Shown in pieces: positions 18,109 to 29,000 of a DNA stretch of 52,819 nucleotides. The DNA comes from a virus. The position numbers and the translations under genes were made by a program. The notes beneath the pieces were generated by a model. The model worked only from the letters and a program-made list of their open reading frames with translations, did no database searches and had not been told where the DNA came from. The stretch's first letter is position 1; each line of letters begins with the position of its first letter. The stretch spans positions 1 through 52,819 of IMG/VR virus record IMGVR_UViG_3300033984_000283, one strand, 5' to 3'.

Positions 18109-21100
18109 TTATTGTGGACAAGTTATATTAAAGTTTATTCCTACATTTATACTTATAGTTGTATTTAGTGGAGAAACAGAACAATTTATGTTCCATATCT
18201 TAACTTTTGTTGGTGGTGAACCTATTTCATCATTAACTGAACGTTCATAACGATAATCATACCCCATTAATATTAAAGTAGAAAGACTATTATTTAACGC
18301 TGTTTCCCATGCAGATACACAAGGCATCGCATCACTACAAAGGTAACCAACCGGGTTTGAGTATCCTACCCCATCAAAGAACACATCTTGAATAATATTA
18401 GTTCCATTTATACTTATGTCAACAAACCATTCACTAACAATTGTTCCGTCTCTATAACACGACCCAACATCTATTCCATTATCGGTTTCCCACTGATTAA
18501 TAACATCACTAAAAACACCACTAAAACTATCAAATTCCATTACATTTTCCGGATATCGATTACATAAGGTATACCAAACATCACAATTAAGTTGATAAAC
18601 ACTACCCGTGAATTTACAAGGTTTACAAATAATTGGTACCAACGCACACCCTCTTTGTCTTCTCCAAACAAATTTTTGTCTATGAAAAATAGAATTCTCT
18701 AATTTAACACCCGTATTCCAAATTGTAGTTGCCGGAATCATTTGTTCAACTAATCTAATCCAATAATCACCCATACCTTCAACATACTCAATCATTGTTT
18801 TGTATGTGAAGTTATCATTTGGAATTCCAGCTAAAGATTCTGATTGTAAATAATTCCAATATATTGATGATAACGTTGGATATCCACTTGTTCCACCATC
18901 TGTTGCAAATTGTCTATTTCTAACATTAATTGTGTTTTTCCAAAATGTTTGAGCAAACTCAAAAAAGGTTTCTTTCCTTGGTTGGGGATTAATAAGGGTT
19001 GAGTCAACACCACCGTTATGTGGATAAGACGATACCGGATTAGGGTTACATCTTGTTGGTGCAACATAACCCAAACCTTGATTATTAATTGGGAAGTTGT
19101 ATTGTCTTGACATATACCAAACATCGTAAGATAATCCTTGAGAGGGGTTTAAGTATAAATCAATATTTTTAACATTAATAACTAAACCTTCTGCCCCAAC
19201 ATTATATAATGCGTTATACCCACCATCTAAATTATTTCTATCCCCAATTTCACTATCAACCCACGTTTTATTGTTATCTACGGCTGTTCTTATGTTATAA
19301 CCTAAATCAGTAAATGGGAATGATTTATATACATTCAAATATTCTTGCCCATAAGTAAATGGAGCTAATTTTGTTTGATAATTAGGATTTGAACCTGTGA
19401 ACACACTATTAGTTAAATCCGGTTGTTCTAATGACCTATGTTTTGGTGTTGATTCAAACCAACCAGCACCCATCTGATAAAAATATGTTTCAGAATTACC
19501 CGGTGACATAGGATATCCACTATCACTAATTGGATAATCTCCTTTACTTAAATCAACTTCTTGAAGAACTGATGTTGTTGTAAAACCAGAATATTGAACC
19601 CCTTGTATATTGAATGTATATCCACTCTCTAATGTCGGTAATGTTTTAGAATATGTTCCACCCGATATTTTAGCATATTGAGAGTCGAACTCTGACATAT
19701 TAATTCTTTGGTCAGCTAAACAAACATACTCATTAAAATCAATTAAAGCGTCCGGAGCACCAATTAACCTCATTAAAGTTTCTATGGATTTTCTAGTCCC
19801 TTTTGATTTAAACAAATAGGCGGAATTAAGAACTAAATTCTTATAATATTGGTAGTTTAACTCGTCAGGCGTTTGAGACTGTCCTACACCACTAAAAGCG
19901 GATTTATCAACATTCTTTTGACCAAATACCGAACCTAAAAAGTCCTCGTTAGTAATTGGGGACATATTTGTCGCCCAACCTAATGTTTGTGATAAATTTT
20001 TTAGTAATTGAGACGGAATATCGTTTCCGGTGTTATAATTCACCGAATTCATATAAGCTAAACCATTAATGAATTTCTTAGTTTCATCAAAACTTCTACC
20101 GTAAATTTGTAATATTTTTTCAATTTTTTGGTCAGAGGTGTCAAATTCTTTAAGTGAATCAGTTGTTAAAAATCTTGAAACAAGATTTGTTTGATATCCA
20201 TCAAAAGACAAACTAATCTCATTTAATGTTGTTAAATATATTGTAAAGGAATTGGTTAATATATCCAAATTCCAATTACCATATAACGGCCAAGTCACTA
20301 ACTTATTTTGAATATAAAAAGTTCCATCATCGTTTTCATTTGGAACTTGGAAAGTTGCTGTATAAATAGGAACAACATTTCTATTTAATAAAAATCGTTG
20401 AACTTCATCCAAATCCTCATTAAGAACTCTATTAACCTGATAATCATTTGGTCTAATAACTAAATCATCTTGTGTCTGAGTTTGACCCGGAAAAACATCA
20501 CCTTTAAGGTATATTCTAAGGGTTCCTGTAGTTGATGACGTTGTTGGCTCAATATGAGTAACATCAAATCCAACACCACCATAATATAAGGAGTATTTGG
20601 CAAATTGATTTGTCATATTTCTTAAAGGAGAAACTTGAATCTCTCTTAGTTCTAAATTTCTAGTTGCGTTAACAGTAAAATCAATATCAAAAGGGTTTCT
20701 AATTCTTGAAATATCTAAATCAATACTTGTTTCATTAACTATTGGATTATATGAAATGTTTGTCGCAGTAGCTCCGGTTAAATAGTTTTCATCCATAAAA
20801 GTAACCTCCAACGCTGCCGGAAATTTACTAATAATCATTTCAACCGATGTTGAAATTCTTTTAACCATTGAACCGTATGATGTAAAATTAGTTACTTCAG
20901 TTAAATCAAAATTAGGATAAACTTTAAAATTGTTTTCAAATATCACCTTTGATTGAACAACACTATTAACCCCCATACTATCTAAGTTAATAGGGTTTGA
21001 GAATGCTCCTGTTGTAAAAGTTCTATTTGATTTTTCCTTAACTCCTCTAGTGAACTCAAAATTTCCTTGCGTCAATCCACCCCCCGCAACAAGTTGGAAT

Positions 21101-21174
21101 CCAACTAAATTATCGGAGAATGTACCTGCACCGGATGCTGTCTGTGGTGGACACGTAAATTTTTCTATTGCCAT
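18109..21174 (-). CDS. Baseplate or tail protein with a tail-protein-I-like segment
   Basis: A 1021-residue protein. Residues about 335-378 (YGRSFDETKKFINGLAYMNS) and 448-472 (AYLFKSKGTRKSIETLMRLI) resemble the helical segment of P2 gpI-type baseplate proteins. There the motif K-G-T-x-x-[SG]-[IL]-E-x-L is typical. The N-terminal third is beta-rich and opens with the unusual MAIEKFTCPPQTASG. The C-terminal quarter is Cys-rich (CNRYPENVM, LVPIICKPCKF). It lies in the seven-gene minus-strand operon and overlaps the upstream stop by one base. A baseplate wedge component linking hub and fibres is likely; the name rests on motif resemblance only. Confidence 0.6.
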   Translation of the reverse strand: MAIEKFTCPPQTASGAGTFSDNLVGFQLVAGGGLTQGNFEFTRGVKEKSNRTFTTGAFSNPINLDSMGVNSVVQSKVIFENNFKVYPNFDLTEVTNFTSYGSMVKRISTSVEMIISKFPAALEVTFMDENYLTGATATNISYNPIVNETSIDLDISRIRNPFDIDFTVNATRNLELREIQVSPLRNMTNQFAKYSLYYGGVGFDVTHIEPTTSSTTGTLRIYLKGDVFPGQTQTQDDLVIRPNDYQVNRVLNEDLDEVQRFLLNRNVVPIYTATFQVPNENDDGTFYIQNKLVTWPLYGNWNLDILTNSFTIYLTTLNEISLSFDGYQTNLVSRFLTTDSLKEFDTSDQKIEKILQIYGRSFDETKKFINGLAYMNSVNYNTGNDIPSQLLKNLSQTLGWATNMSPITNEDFLGSVFGQKNVDKSAFSGVGQSQTPDELNYQYYKNLVLNSAYLFKSKGTRKSIETLMRLIGAPDALIDFNEYVCLADQRINMSEFDSQYAKISGGTYSKTLPTLESGYTFNIQGVQYSGFTTTSVLQEVDLSKGDYPISDSGYPMSPGNSETYFYQMGAGWFESTPKHRSLEQPDLTNSVFTGSNPNYQTKLAPFTYGQEYLNVYKSFPFTDLGYNIRTAVDNNKTWVDSEIGDRNNLDGGYNALYNVGAEGLVINVKNIDLYLNPSQGLSYDVWYMSRQYNFPINNQGLGYVAPTRCNPNPVSSYPHNGGVDSTLINPQPRKETFFEFAQTFWKNTINVRNRQFATDGGTSGYPTLSSIYWNYLQSESLAGIPNDNFTYKTMIEYVEGMGDYWIRLVEQMIPATTIWNTGVKLENSIFHRQKFVWRRQRGCALVPIICKPCKFTGSVYQLNCDVWYTLCNRYPENVMEFDSFSGVFSDVINQWETDNGIDVGSCYRDGTIVSEWFVDISINGTNIIQDVFFDGVGYSNPVGYLCSDAMPCVSAWETALNNSLSTLILMGYDYRYERSVNDEIGSPPTKVKIWNINCSVSPLNTTISINVGINFNITCPQ

Positions 21175-22082
21175 TATTGGGTTATATTTGTAAAGTTTTT
21201 ACTAAAATCTATGTTATTCCCTCTGTCTTGTCTAACTTCATATAATAACTCGTTAAATTGGTCTCTAATCTCATATAAGTTGTATTGTTTGTATATGTTA
21301 TTAGCATTATCGTATAGTGTATACACACCATCATCAATAGATTTAGTTTGATTACCATATAAAGCAATAGCCAATGTTGAGAAATCGTGTTCTCCAATTT
21401 CAATATCCAAAGTTATTGGATTAAAGAAAGTATTTGTTATAATAACATTTTGATTTGGTTGACCAATATATGGTGTGGCGTTTGGCTTATTTGTTGGTGC
21501 CGAAGATGGTGTTAATGTACAAAACAATAAATTAGTGTTATTATCTGTATATCGATATCTAATAGCCTTTTGAGATGAATTTGTTAAGTTTTGAACAACC
21601 GGTTCACAAAAGAATGATGAGGTAATAATTCTAAAGAAATTAGGTATCTTTGTCCCATCAGCATTTAGATATTCAATTCTAAAACCAACTAACCCTTGAC
21701 TAACAAATTTGTTTCTATAAGTAGATGGAACAGAATTTAAATCAAAAATTAATCCTTTAACATTAGGAAGTGCCGATAAAACACCACAATCTAATATTGT
21801 TGTTCTTATTTGAGCAGGTCTAATAAAAATCGTATAAATCCCAATTTGATTAAATTGTTCAGCAGGTAATTTTAAATTATATAAACCACCTAATATCTCA
21901 ATACCATTATTCACACCTGTAGTATCATTATTATAATAAGGTCTTAAAATAGACTTCGCATCCAATTTTGTTAAAACAAAATTATCTGTTTCATCTCTTG
22001 ATGGAGTATAATTTAAAATTATCTCAACATCTTCCGGACTTACGTCAGCCGGTCTTATTGTCCCATATGTTCCTGTAGCCAT
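21174..22082 (-). CDS. Tail or baseplate-operon structural protein (302 aa)
   Basis: A 302-residue protein starting MATGTYGTIRPADVSPEDVE. It has regular beta strands (GGLYNLKLP, IGIYTIFIRP) and a short helical tail near the end (QYNLYEIRDQFNELLYEV). No known motif is seen. The start codon is one base after the stop of the 398-residue gene, and its stop overlaps the next ATG. It is therefore part of a tightly translated tail operon. Its role is unknown; the context points to a structural protein. Confidence 0.6.
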   Translation of the reverse strand: MATGTYGTIRPADVSPEDVEIILNYTPSRDETDNFVLTKLDAKSILRPYYNNDTTGVNNGIEILGGLYNLKLPAEQFNQIGIYTIFIRPAQIRTTILDCGVLSALPNVKGLIFDLNSVPSTYRNKFVSQGLVGFRIEYLNADGTKIPNFFRIITSSFFCEPVVQNLTNSSQKAIRYRYTDNNTNLLFCTLTPSSAPTNKPNATPYIGQPNQNVIITNTFFNPITLDIEIGEHDFSTLAIALYGNQTKSIDDGVYTLYDNANNIYKQYNLYEIRDQFNELLYEVRQDRGNNIDFSKNFTNITQ

Positions 22083-22083
22083 A

Positions 22084-23280
22084 TTATATACTATTATTTA
22101 CATTAAAAAATTTATATCCGTATTTGACTAAATCACCTACGTTGTCAACCTCACCCAATCTTTCAACTCTCTCAAGTGCTGAGTTCTTCCCTCGTTCTAT
22201 AAATATGTTGGATTGTACTTCTGCTTCATCAATTATATTCATTAATAAATCATTTTTTACTATTTTTTCACAAACTAACATATCAGAAGTTAAACCCGAA
22301 GATTTTACAACAAAAATTGTTGTCCCATTTGAATAATCATAGTAATCAATATCATTAATTGTATAGGCGGTATATAAACCATTTGAACTTACTCCTGAAT
22401 ATTTACCAATCGTACCAGTATTACCCGTCACCCATTGATTAGGTATATATTGAGTCGTTCCATATTGTTTTAAATCACTTAACGATGACATTGTATATCC
22501 CGTTATTAAAAATGGAATTGATGTTATTGGGTTAAATAAATTAATATCATTTAATGTTGCACCACAACTTGAATCTCCACTGAATATATAATCATACGAT
22601 AATAACGTATTTGACCAATTACCACCCGCAGGTTTAAAATAAGCAACCCCTTTAGGATTTGTTATTGTTACACCCGTGAATGGTGTGTTAACCGTTTTTG
22701 TTATTACATTTGTCCCCCAAGGGCTCATACCTGACATAGTGATTGTATATGCCGTATTATTAGCATAATCATGGTACATTGATGTTGATGTTACCGCACT
22801 AACTTGCCCATCACCCCAATCAATCTTGTATGTAGAAAACTCCAAATACTTTTTAAACTCAATATCCGATGTATTATAAACATAACACCTTTTTGAGTTT
22901 GAACTATTGCCCGAAAAGATAAAATTCGTCATAGTTTCTTGTTGTAACACCATACCATCAAATACAGAATAATATCCTATGTCTGTCACAGTTTCTGTTA
23001 ATAAAATTGGGATAGTTAATCCGGTTAATAAAGAAGTACCTGATTTGGTTGTCGCCGACGAAATATTAGTAGTGTTTGTACCTCCTGACAAGACTTCTGT
23101 CATTGACGAATAAATGTAAGATGCCCCCACTAAATCAATTTTAAAGGTTTCTGCAGGAATAATACAACACTTATTAACAATACCTGACCCCGTTATAGTT
23201 CCAGCATTATAATTAACTTTAAAAATGTCTCCACTAATAAATTCCGGTGATATTTTAATATGATAATCTCTTTCTGTCAT
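22084..23280 (-). CDS. Structural protein with a PKD-like domain
   Basis: A 398-residue beta-rich protein. Residues about 140-200 carry the PKD hallmark: a WGDG motif (DWGDGQ at 154-159) followed by YHDYANNTAYTITMSG at 169-184. PKD domains are extracellular beta-sandwich spacers common in Bacteroidota surface proteins. The C-terminal 60 residues are more helical and charged. No enzyme motif is visible. It has one-base spacing to its neighbours in the large tail operon. A spacer or host-surface-contact function on the tail is plausible. Confidence 0.6.
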   Translation of the reverse strand: MTERDYHIKISPEFISGDIFKVNYNAGTITGSGIVNKCCIIPAETFKIDLVGASYIYSSMTEVLSGGTNTTNISSATTKSGTSLLTGLTIPILLTETVTDIGYYSVFDGMVLQQETMTNFIFSGNSSNSKRCYVYNTSDIEFKKYLEFSTYKIDWGDGQVSAVTSTSMYHDYANNTAYTITMSGMSPWGTNVITKTVNTPFTGVTITNPKGVAYFKPAGGNWSNTLLSYDYIFSGDSSCGATLNDINLFNPITSIPFLITGYTMSSLSDLKQYGTTQYIPNQWVTGNTGTIGKYSGVSSNGLYTAYTINDIDYYDYSNGTTIFVVKSSGLTSDMLVCEKIVKNDLLMNIIDEAEVQSNIFIERGKNSALERVERLGEVDNVGDLVKYGYKFFNVNNSI

Positions 23281-23281
23281 A

Positions 23282-24160
23282 TTATGGATTTATATATTCA
23301 TACCATTTTATTGGAACTGATGTTCCTCTTCTTACACTATTATCCCAAACTTCATATGTTTTTTCATTATAATTTAACCTTACCTCATAATAAAAATAAA
23401 TCTCAGGGTCAAACATAAATTTTGATGTAATATTACTTTGTGGTGTATTTGTCATTTTAACAAAAACACCCAATCTAGCATCAAAAAATTTTGCTGTCAT
23501 ATAAAATTTACTAATGTCTAAGAATTTTTTATTTCTTAACCAATATAGAAAGAACCCTTCTTTGTCACCCACATAATCTAACTTAAATGATGGTATTTTA
23601 ATTTGAACTGAAGGTTTATACGAACTCACAACTTCTGTTACCGTAAACCCTTGTTGCACAGGTAATATCACTGTAAAATAATTAGTTTGAGTGATAGTAT
23701 CTTTACTATCATAAAAATCCAATTTAAAGAAAGATTTAGTAAATGGTTTTACATAATAATATATTTCACTTATGGTAAATCCTTCCGGAACATAACTAGT
23801 CACCCAATAACTTGACGGAGCAGTTGTTACTAACGAAGATGGATTAACAGGAACCGTTGGAACTAAATTACCATTTGAATCCAACTGTAAGTCACTAAAA
23901 AAATGAAAATCGTATTTAATATCCGTTTTTGTATCACTACTATACGGTGCGTGAGCAAATCTTAATACTTCAAAATCCCCCGGAAATCCAACAATATCCT
24001 CAACAACATTTTGTTGATATTCTTCAACGGCATCACCTTGCCCAAGAAAATCCCATTTAATTTCAATCGGTATATTGATATATTTGTCGTCACCTTTTGG
24101 TAAGGTAAATTTATAACTGTTATTATTCACAATCGTCTTTTGTTGGTTGAGCAGCTCCAT
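23282..24160 (-). CDS. Tail or baseplate-operon structural protein (292 aa)
   Basis: A 292-residue protein starting MELLNQQKTIVNNNSYKF. The ATG at 24160 lies inside the 3' end of the preceding gene (38 bases of overlap), which suggests translational coupling. The sequence is beta-rich with aromatic residues and a Tyr-rich C-terminus (YFYYEVRLNYNEKTYEVWDN). It contains no motif that I recognise. Its place in the operon suggests it is assembled with the 625- and 398-residue proteins. Confidence 0.6.
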   Translation of the reverse strand: MELLNQQKTIVNNNSYKFTLPKGDDKYINIPIEIKWDFLGQGDAVEEYQQNVVEDIVGFPGDFEVLRFAHAPYSSDTKTDIKYDFHFFSDLQLDSNGNLVPTVPVNPSSLVTTAPSSYWVTSYVPEGFTISEIYYYVKPFTKSFFKLDFYDSKDTITQTNYFTVILPVQQGFTVTEVVSSYKPSVQIKIPSFKLDYVGDKEGFFLYWLRNKKFLDISKFYMTAKFFDARLGVFVKMTNTPQSNITSKFMFDPEIYFYYEVRLNYNEKTYEVWDNSVRRGTSVPIKWYEYINP

Positions 24161-26000
24161 AAAGAGTTGCGTAATTATTTAAAGTACTTTCTATATAATT
24201 AGTTCCTTCCGGTATTATTCTAAAAATAAAATTTTCATATGGATAATGTTTTCCATTTAAAAATGGATAATCAACACCATTACCGAGACCATCATTAAAA
24301 CCATAGGTATATAAATCTCTCCAAATAAATGAATTGTATGTTGTTGAAAAATATGAGTAATCCGGAACACCCACCATATTGTTAATGCTACCTGTTTCTA
24401 TATAATCAGAAAACCCTCTTATTTTCATTCGTCTATTTGGTTTGTAGTAATAACCAAATTGATTATTATTCATATCTACCAAACTCATATCAAACACATC
24501 AGTATTAAATGTAAACTTATGATACATTTCAGAAATAACTCTTTCTTTTTGTTCATAATCATTCCACTCACAGTAATTACCATTTATTGTGTCACCACTT
24601 TTAAGTGATTTAAGATATGTGAAATCAATATTTATTCCATTCACATTACCACCATAAGGTGTGTTATAATACCCCGTTGGATATGCGTTATTATTTGAAT
24701 CCACAAAATTTGATTCTACCGTATCCACATCCCACCAAGTTTGTGGGTTATTAAACTGAGTATCCGGTGGTAAATTAAAATCAAACCCCTGTTTTAATCC
24801 CACATCATTACCATTACTATCAACACCCCCAAAAGTTAATCCAAAATACCCTTTCCAAATTGTTGTAATATATAACTCACTAATTGGTCGTTTTTGATTG
24901 TCACGCAACTCACTAACATCAATATCTTTATTAAACGATAAAGTATATGATTGAGCATTTTCTTTAATTGAAACTCTCTTTACATTATTTGGTGTATAAA
25001 CAGGACTTTCAAATTTCTTTTTAGTCCCAAATATATTTTTTTCAAACCCGGCATTAACTAAAACAGCGTCATTAACATCTGTAATTATTTTATGTTGAAT
25101 CACATAATATTTGGATGTAGTATCATTAGGGTTTTCATAATTTATAACTCTTTTAAATGTTCCTGTAGTTTGGTCATCCACAAAAATTGAAGACCCGTAT
25201 CCGATATTAAATATGTTAAAGATATACTCATTAGTTCCCGGCAAACCGTCTCCAAAAGAAAATACTTGATATGTATTAACATACCCATTATTTAATTTTA
25301 TTTTTACAAATTCAGATTCCGATAATCCGTGTTTAACGGGACATCTAAATTGAATTATAGGGTTCCCTCCCTCCATAATATCATTACCGTCATTATCCTT
25401 ACTATTAATTATAAAAGGAATCCCATCAACAGCATTCCAAACAAAAGTAGGAACATTAGACCCGGTACCATCATAAAAATTCATAACCTTATCTATGTTC
25501 TTATATGGATAACTAACAAAATGATTCCAATTATAGGTTGAAGCACTTCTAGCGACAAAATCAACGTGAACCTGTGGTTGTCCATTTGGAATTGTTGATG
25601 GTATTGGAACCGTGTATCCCGAAACATTGTAATCACTTCTAATAAAATCAAACTCATCATATTGGGGAAATCCTTCCCAACTTACTGAGGTAGACAACGC
25701 CCCACATTGTCTTAAAGTTAACGCAGTTTCATTAATGTAATATAAATTATTTTCTAATGGTTCATAATTTGTTGAACCCGTATATGAGTTATTAAATAAC
25801 ACTTGAAACTTACAAACCGGTCTAAATGTTGTCGATTTTTGCCTTTCATCGTTAAATATTTGAACTAAATTAACATCAATACTCCTATCAAATTCTTCAA
25901 GATTTTTTGTGTTTTGAACCAATGGTGTTGGTATCGATAAATTAGTGTCCGTCGACGTTTTATACCTTAACGACCCTAATACTATTCTTATATCATCCAT
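24123..26000 (-). CDS. Tail or baseplate-operon structural protein (625 aa)
   Basis: A 625-residue, mostly beta-rich protein starting MDDIRIVLGSLRYKTST. It is rich in Asn, Tyr, Phe and Gly, including several YGYN and GYY-type stretches. No catalytic or binding motif is recognised. Its start is one base after the stop of the 1884-residue gene, and its end overlaps the next start by 38 bases. The composition and the operon suggest a large virion or baseplate component. Confidence 0.6.
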   Translation of the reverse strand: MDDIRIVLGSLRYKTSTDTNLSIPTPLVQNTKNLEEFDRSIDVNLVQIFNDERQKSTTFRPVCKFQVLFNNSYTGSTNYEPLENNLYYINETALTLRQCGALSTSVSWEGFPQYDEFDFIRSDYNVSGYTVPIPSTIPNGQPQVHVDFVARSASTYNWNHFVSYPYKNIDKVMNFYDGTGSNVPTFVWNAVDGIPFIINSKDNDGNDIMEGGNPIIQFRCPVKHGLSESEFVKIKLNNGYVNTYQVFSFGDGLPGTNEYIFNIFNIGYGSSIFVDDQTTGTFKRVINYENPNDTTSKYYVIQHKIITDVNDAVLVNAGFEKNIFGTKKKFESPVYTPNNVKRVSIKENAQSYTLSFNKDIDVSELRDNQKRPISELYITTIWKGYFGLTFGGVDSNGNDVGLKQGFDFNLPPDTQFNNPQTWWDVDTVESNFVDSNNNAYPTGYYNTPYGGNVNGINIDFTYLKSLKSGDTINGNYCEWNDYEQKERVISEMYHKFTFNTDVFDMSLVDMNNNQFGYYYKPNRRMKIRGFSDYIETGSINNMVGVPDYSYFSTTYNSFIWRDLYTYGFNDGLGNGVDYPFLNGKHYPYENFIFRIIPEGTNYIESTLNNYATLYGAAQPTKDDCE

Positions 26001-26001
26001 C

Positions 26002-29000
26002 TTAATTTATAACGTTACTAGTGTTTATCCATTTTGTTCTAAATCTATCAAATGCCGACGCTCCTCTTCTAAGTCCAAAATAAAAGTGAAATGGCGCTCC
26101 GACAGTAATCAAATCTGTTTCAGGAGTATTTTGACTCCAATATTGTGGTTTTGCAGTTATTGAGTTATTTTGGTAAGTTGGTAAACTATTCCCATTAGTG
26201 ACTGCGTATATGTAACCTTTAAAAAAGTCATTTTGTGACTGATTAGTAGTTCTAAAATATCTAGATACCGGTAATAACCTATCCAAAGATTGATATTTTG
26301 AAGAAAAAATTGTTTGAAAATCCCAATCATTTGATTCACCACCAAAAATACTTCCCGCATGCTCACCACCACCATCAATTCTCCATTGTGATAATGGAAC
26401 TTCTTGAGAATAAACTGTAAAATTATTAAATGTACAAATACTTGATGTTGTCCCTGTTGGATTTATTATTGTTCTTTTTGGTGAAACATAATCTCTAATT
26501 TGAGTATCCGATGAAAAGAATATTCCCAAAGAATTCTTACAATCAAAGAAAATAGGGTTTTGAATACCAGGGTCAACCAATGCTGTTCCTGTACCTGTTC
26601 CGGGACCTGTTGCGATAAATGTTGTTGTTCCCGCAACGTATCCCGGAGGTGCTCCAATCGACGTAAAATCTGTTGGGTTAGAAGCCGTTCCACCCGACAA
26701 AATTTTATATCGAATACCTGTTACAAAACCACCCGCACCTACCGTTGTTGGTGCATCAGGATAATTCGACGATTGGAATGCTGCAACACCTAATTCAGAA
26801 TTAATTGAAATTAATTGAGAGTAATCAGCATCAATTAAATATTTCCCTTTTCTACTATTTTGAAAATACGCAAATATGTTAAACGCCCCTAACAAATTAT
26901 TTAAAAAGTTATTATCCATAAATCTACTTATAATAAATAAATTAAGGATTTCATCAACGTGAGAATACGTTGAACTTGTTAACTTATTAACCAAGTATCC
27001 GTCATACTCGTCAGACATCACCAATTCTTGTAAAAAGTCCGCTCTAGGACCCAAATCCATAATTGTTGTTGGATACTTTAGGTCAGCACTAAATTCACCT
27101 GAATTGGAGTCATAAGGTGAACATCTATAATAAAAACTTCTAGATGGATTATGATACATAATAACACTATTACATTTCTTTCCTTGCGGAAAGTTTGGTG
27201 GATTTGATGTTGGAGAACTAAACCCACTAATCTCATTTTTAAATGGAAAAGCATATAATACTCCATTCACCCAATTATTATTAAATCTGTGAGAAAACAC
27301 ATTTCTACACGCACCAAGCATCACCATATTTCGAGCAATCCATTCAAACATTAATTCCCAATCTCTAAATAAAGAAATAAATATTGTTGTAATAAAGACA
27401 TAACATCCACCCACAAAAATCGTTTCACCCTCATATTGGAGACAATCACCACCTCTCGGTCTTACGAATATAGTACTATTTACAGGACTTGGAGTACAAC
27501 CATAACAGTCCAAATTAACGGAACCAGCACAGGTAAAAGTGTTTATAACTCGATTTATTTTTGGAGAACCAACTAAATCTTCCCTAACATCATCTAAAGA
27601 CCCGTTACCAAAAGACCCTGTTGACCCCGCTATTGAATTTATCCCGATTACACCTGTCGAAGGTATTAAATACAACGTTAATTTACTGTTTTTTTGTAAA
27701 ACACGTCCATTACAACAGTATTCCTCAACAACAGTCCCTGTCGGTAATCTATCGCCTCTCATAACAATTTGATTATTACTAGCACCAGAATAAGAACCAA
27801 CCCTACCTAATGTAAAATTCATAGTATTTCCCGTACTATAGATTGGTGAATAATAATACGTTAAAACTCGAGTTGGAGGAAATCGATAATCACCGTACTG
27901 ATACCAATATGGAGTATCGGATGGGTCGAAATTAAGGGAAATTCTTAAATATTGAATGTCCATGAGCATCATTGATGCTCCCTCAACAATCTCATTAGGA
28001 ATATATCCTTCAGTCCTACCTGTCACATTATAGACACTTGGATTATCTGGAGTAGGTACCTGCATATAACAGTAACCATTAAAATCCCTTATCATCCCAT
28101 AAGGAGTGTATGTATACGCTTTAGTAAAATCATTATTTAAACTTATTCGTAAACCAAATGGTGAAGAACTTGCACCATTACTTACGGTAGGTGTATTCGG
28201 ATAAGCTCCATTTGATAGTGAATCATCACTTGTTTGAGTTGTCCCACGTAAAGGTTGTGCGTTTTTACAACTTGGTGCGTAAAATAGTGAACGATTATCT
28301 AAGTTAGAATAATAACTAATTAAGTTTGAATTAAACCCTGAGAATCTAGATGTCATTTGCGTCCAAGTAGACGCTGTCACTCCCTGAGTATAACCTGTAA
28401 CAAATTGCCAAGTTTCTTTTTGATTAGGACAATAAGAAAATGAGTTAAAATATAAATTTTGTCCAATAGCGTACCCTGTTTCAGTATTAATATTTCCACC
28501 TACCGTTGGTTGGATTCCACCTACCCAAGTAGCCCCTGTCACATAATTTGGTGTGCTACCAGTTGGTAATGGTGTCCAAGCAGGTAATGGTGTTGTAACC
28601 GCCCTTTCATTACCATCGTGACTAATATTTAAAAATTTACCCTGAATCGGAATATTCATTCTATAGTAACCACTAATCTCAACATCACTTTCATTTTGAT
28701 GTCCAAAAAGTTTACCAATACCATATTTAATTGGTATTTTACTGGTATATGGGTCAACACCTCTATTTAATATCACAACAACGTTTTCATTACGGTTTCT
28801 AACATAATTCATCGAATCATACTTTTGAACTCCAAAAGGTATTGGGTCTGGATGTGTGTTACCATTAGGTCGATAATAACAATTTGGGTTAAAAATAGTA
28901 CCCGTCCAATCCCGTCTTCCTCCATTAATAGTTGAGAACAATTGAAACAAAGTCGACTCATTTCTGAAGTATTTTTTATTTAATGAATTAGGTAAAGTAT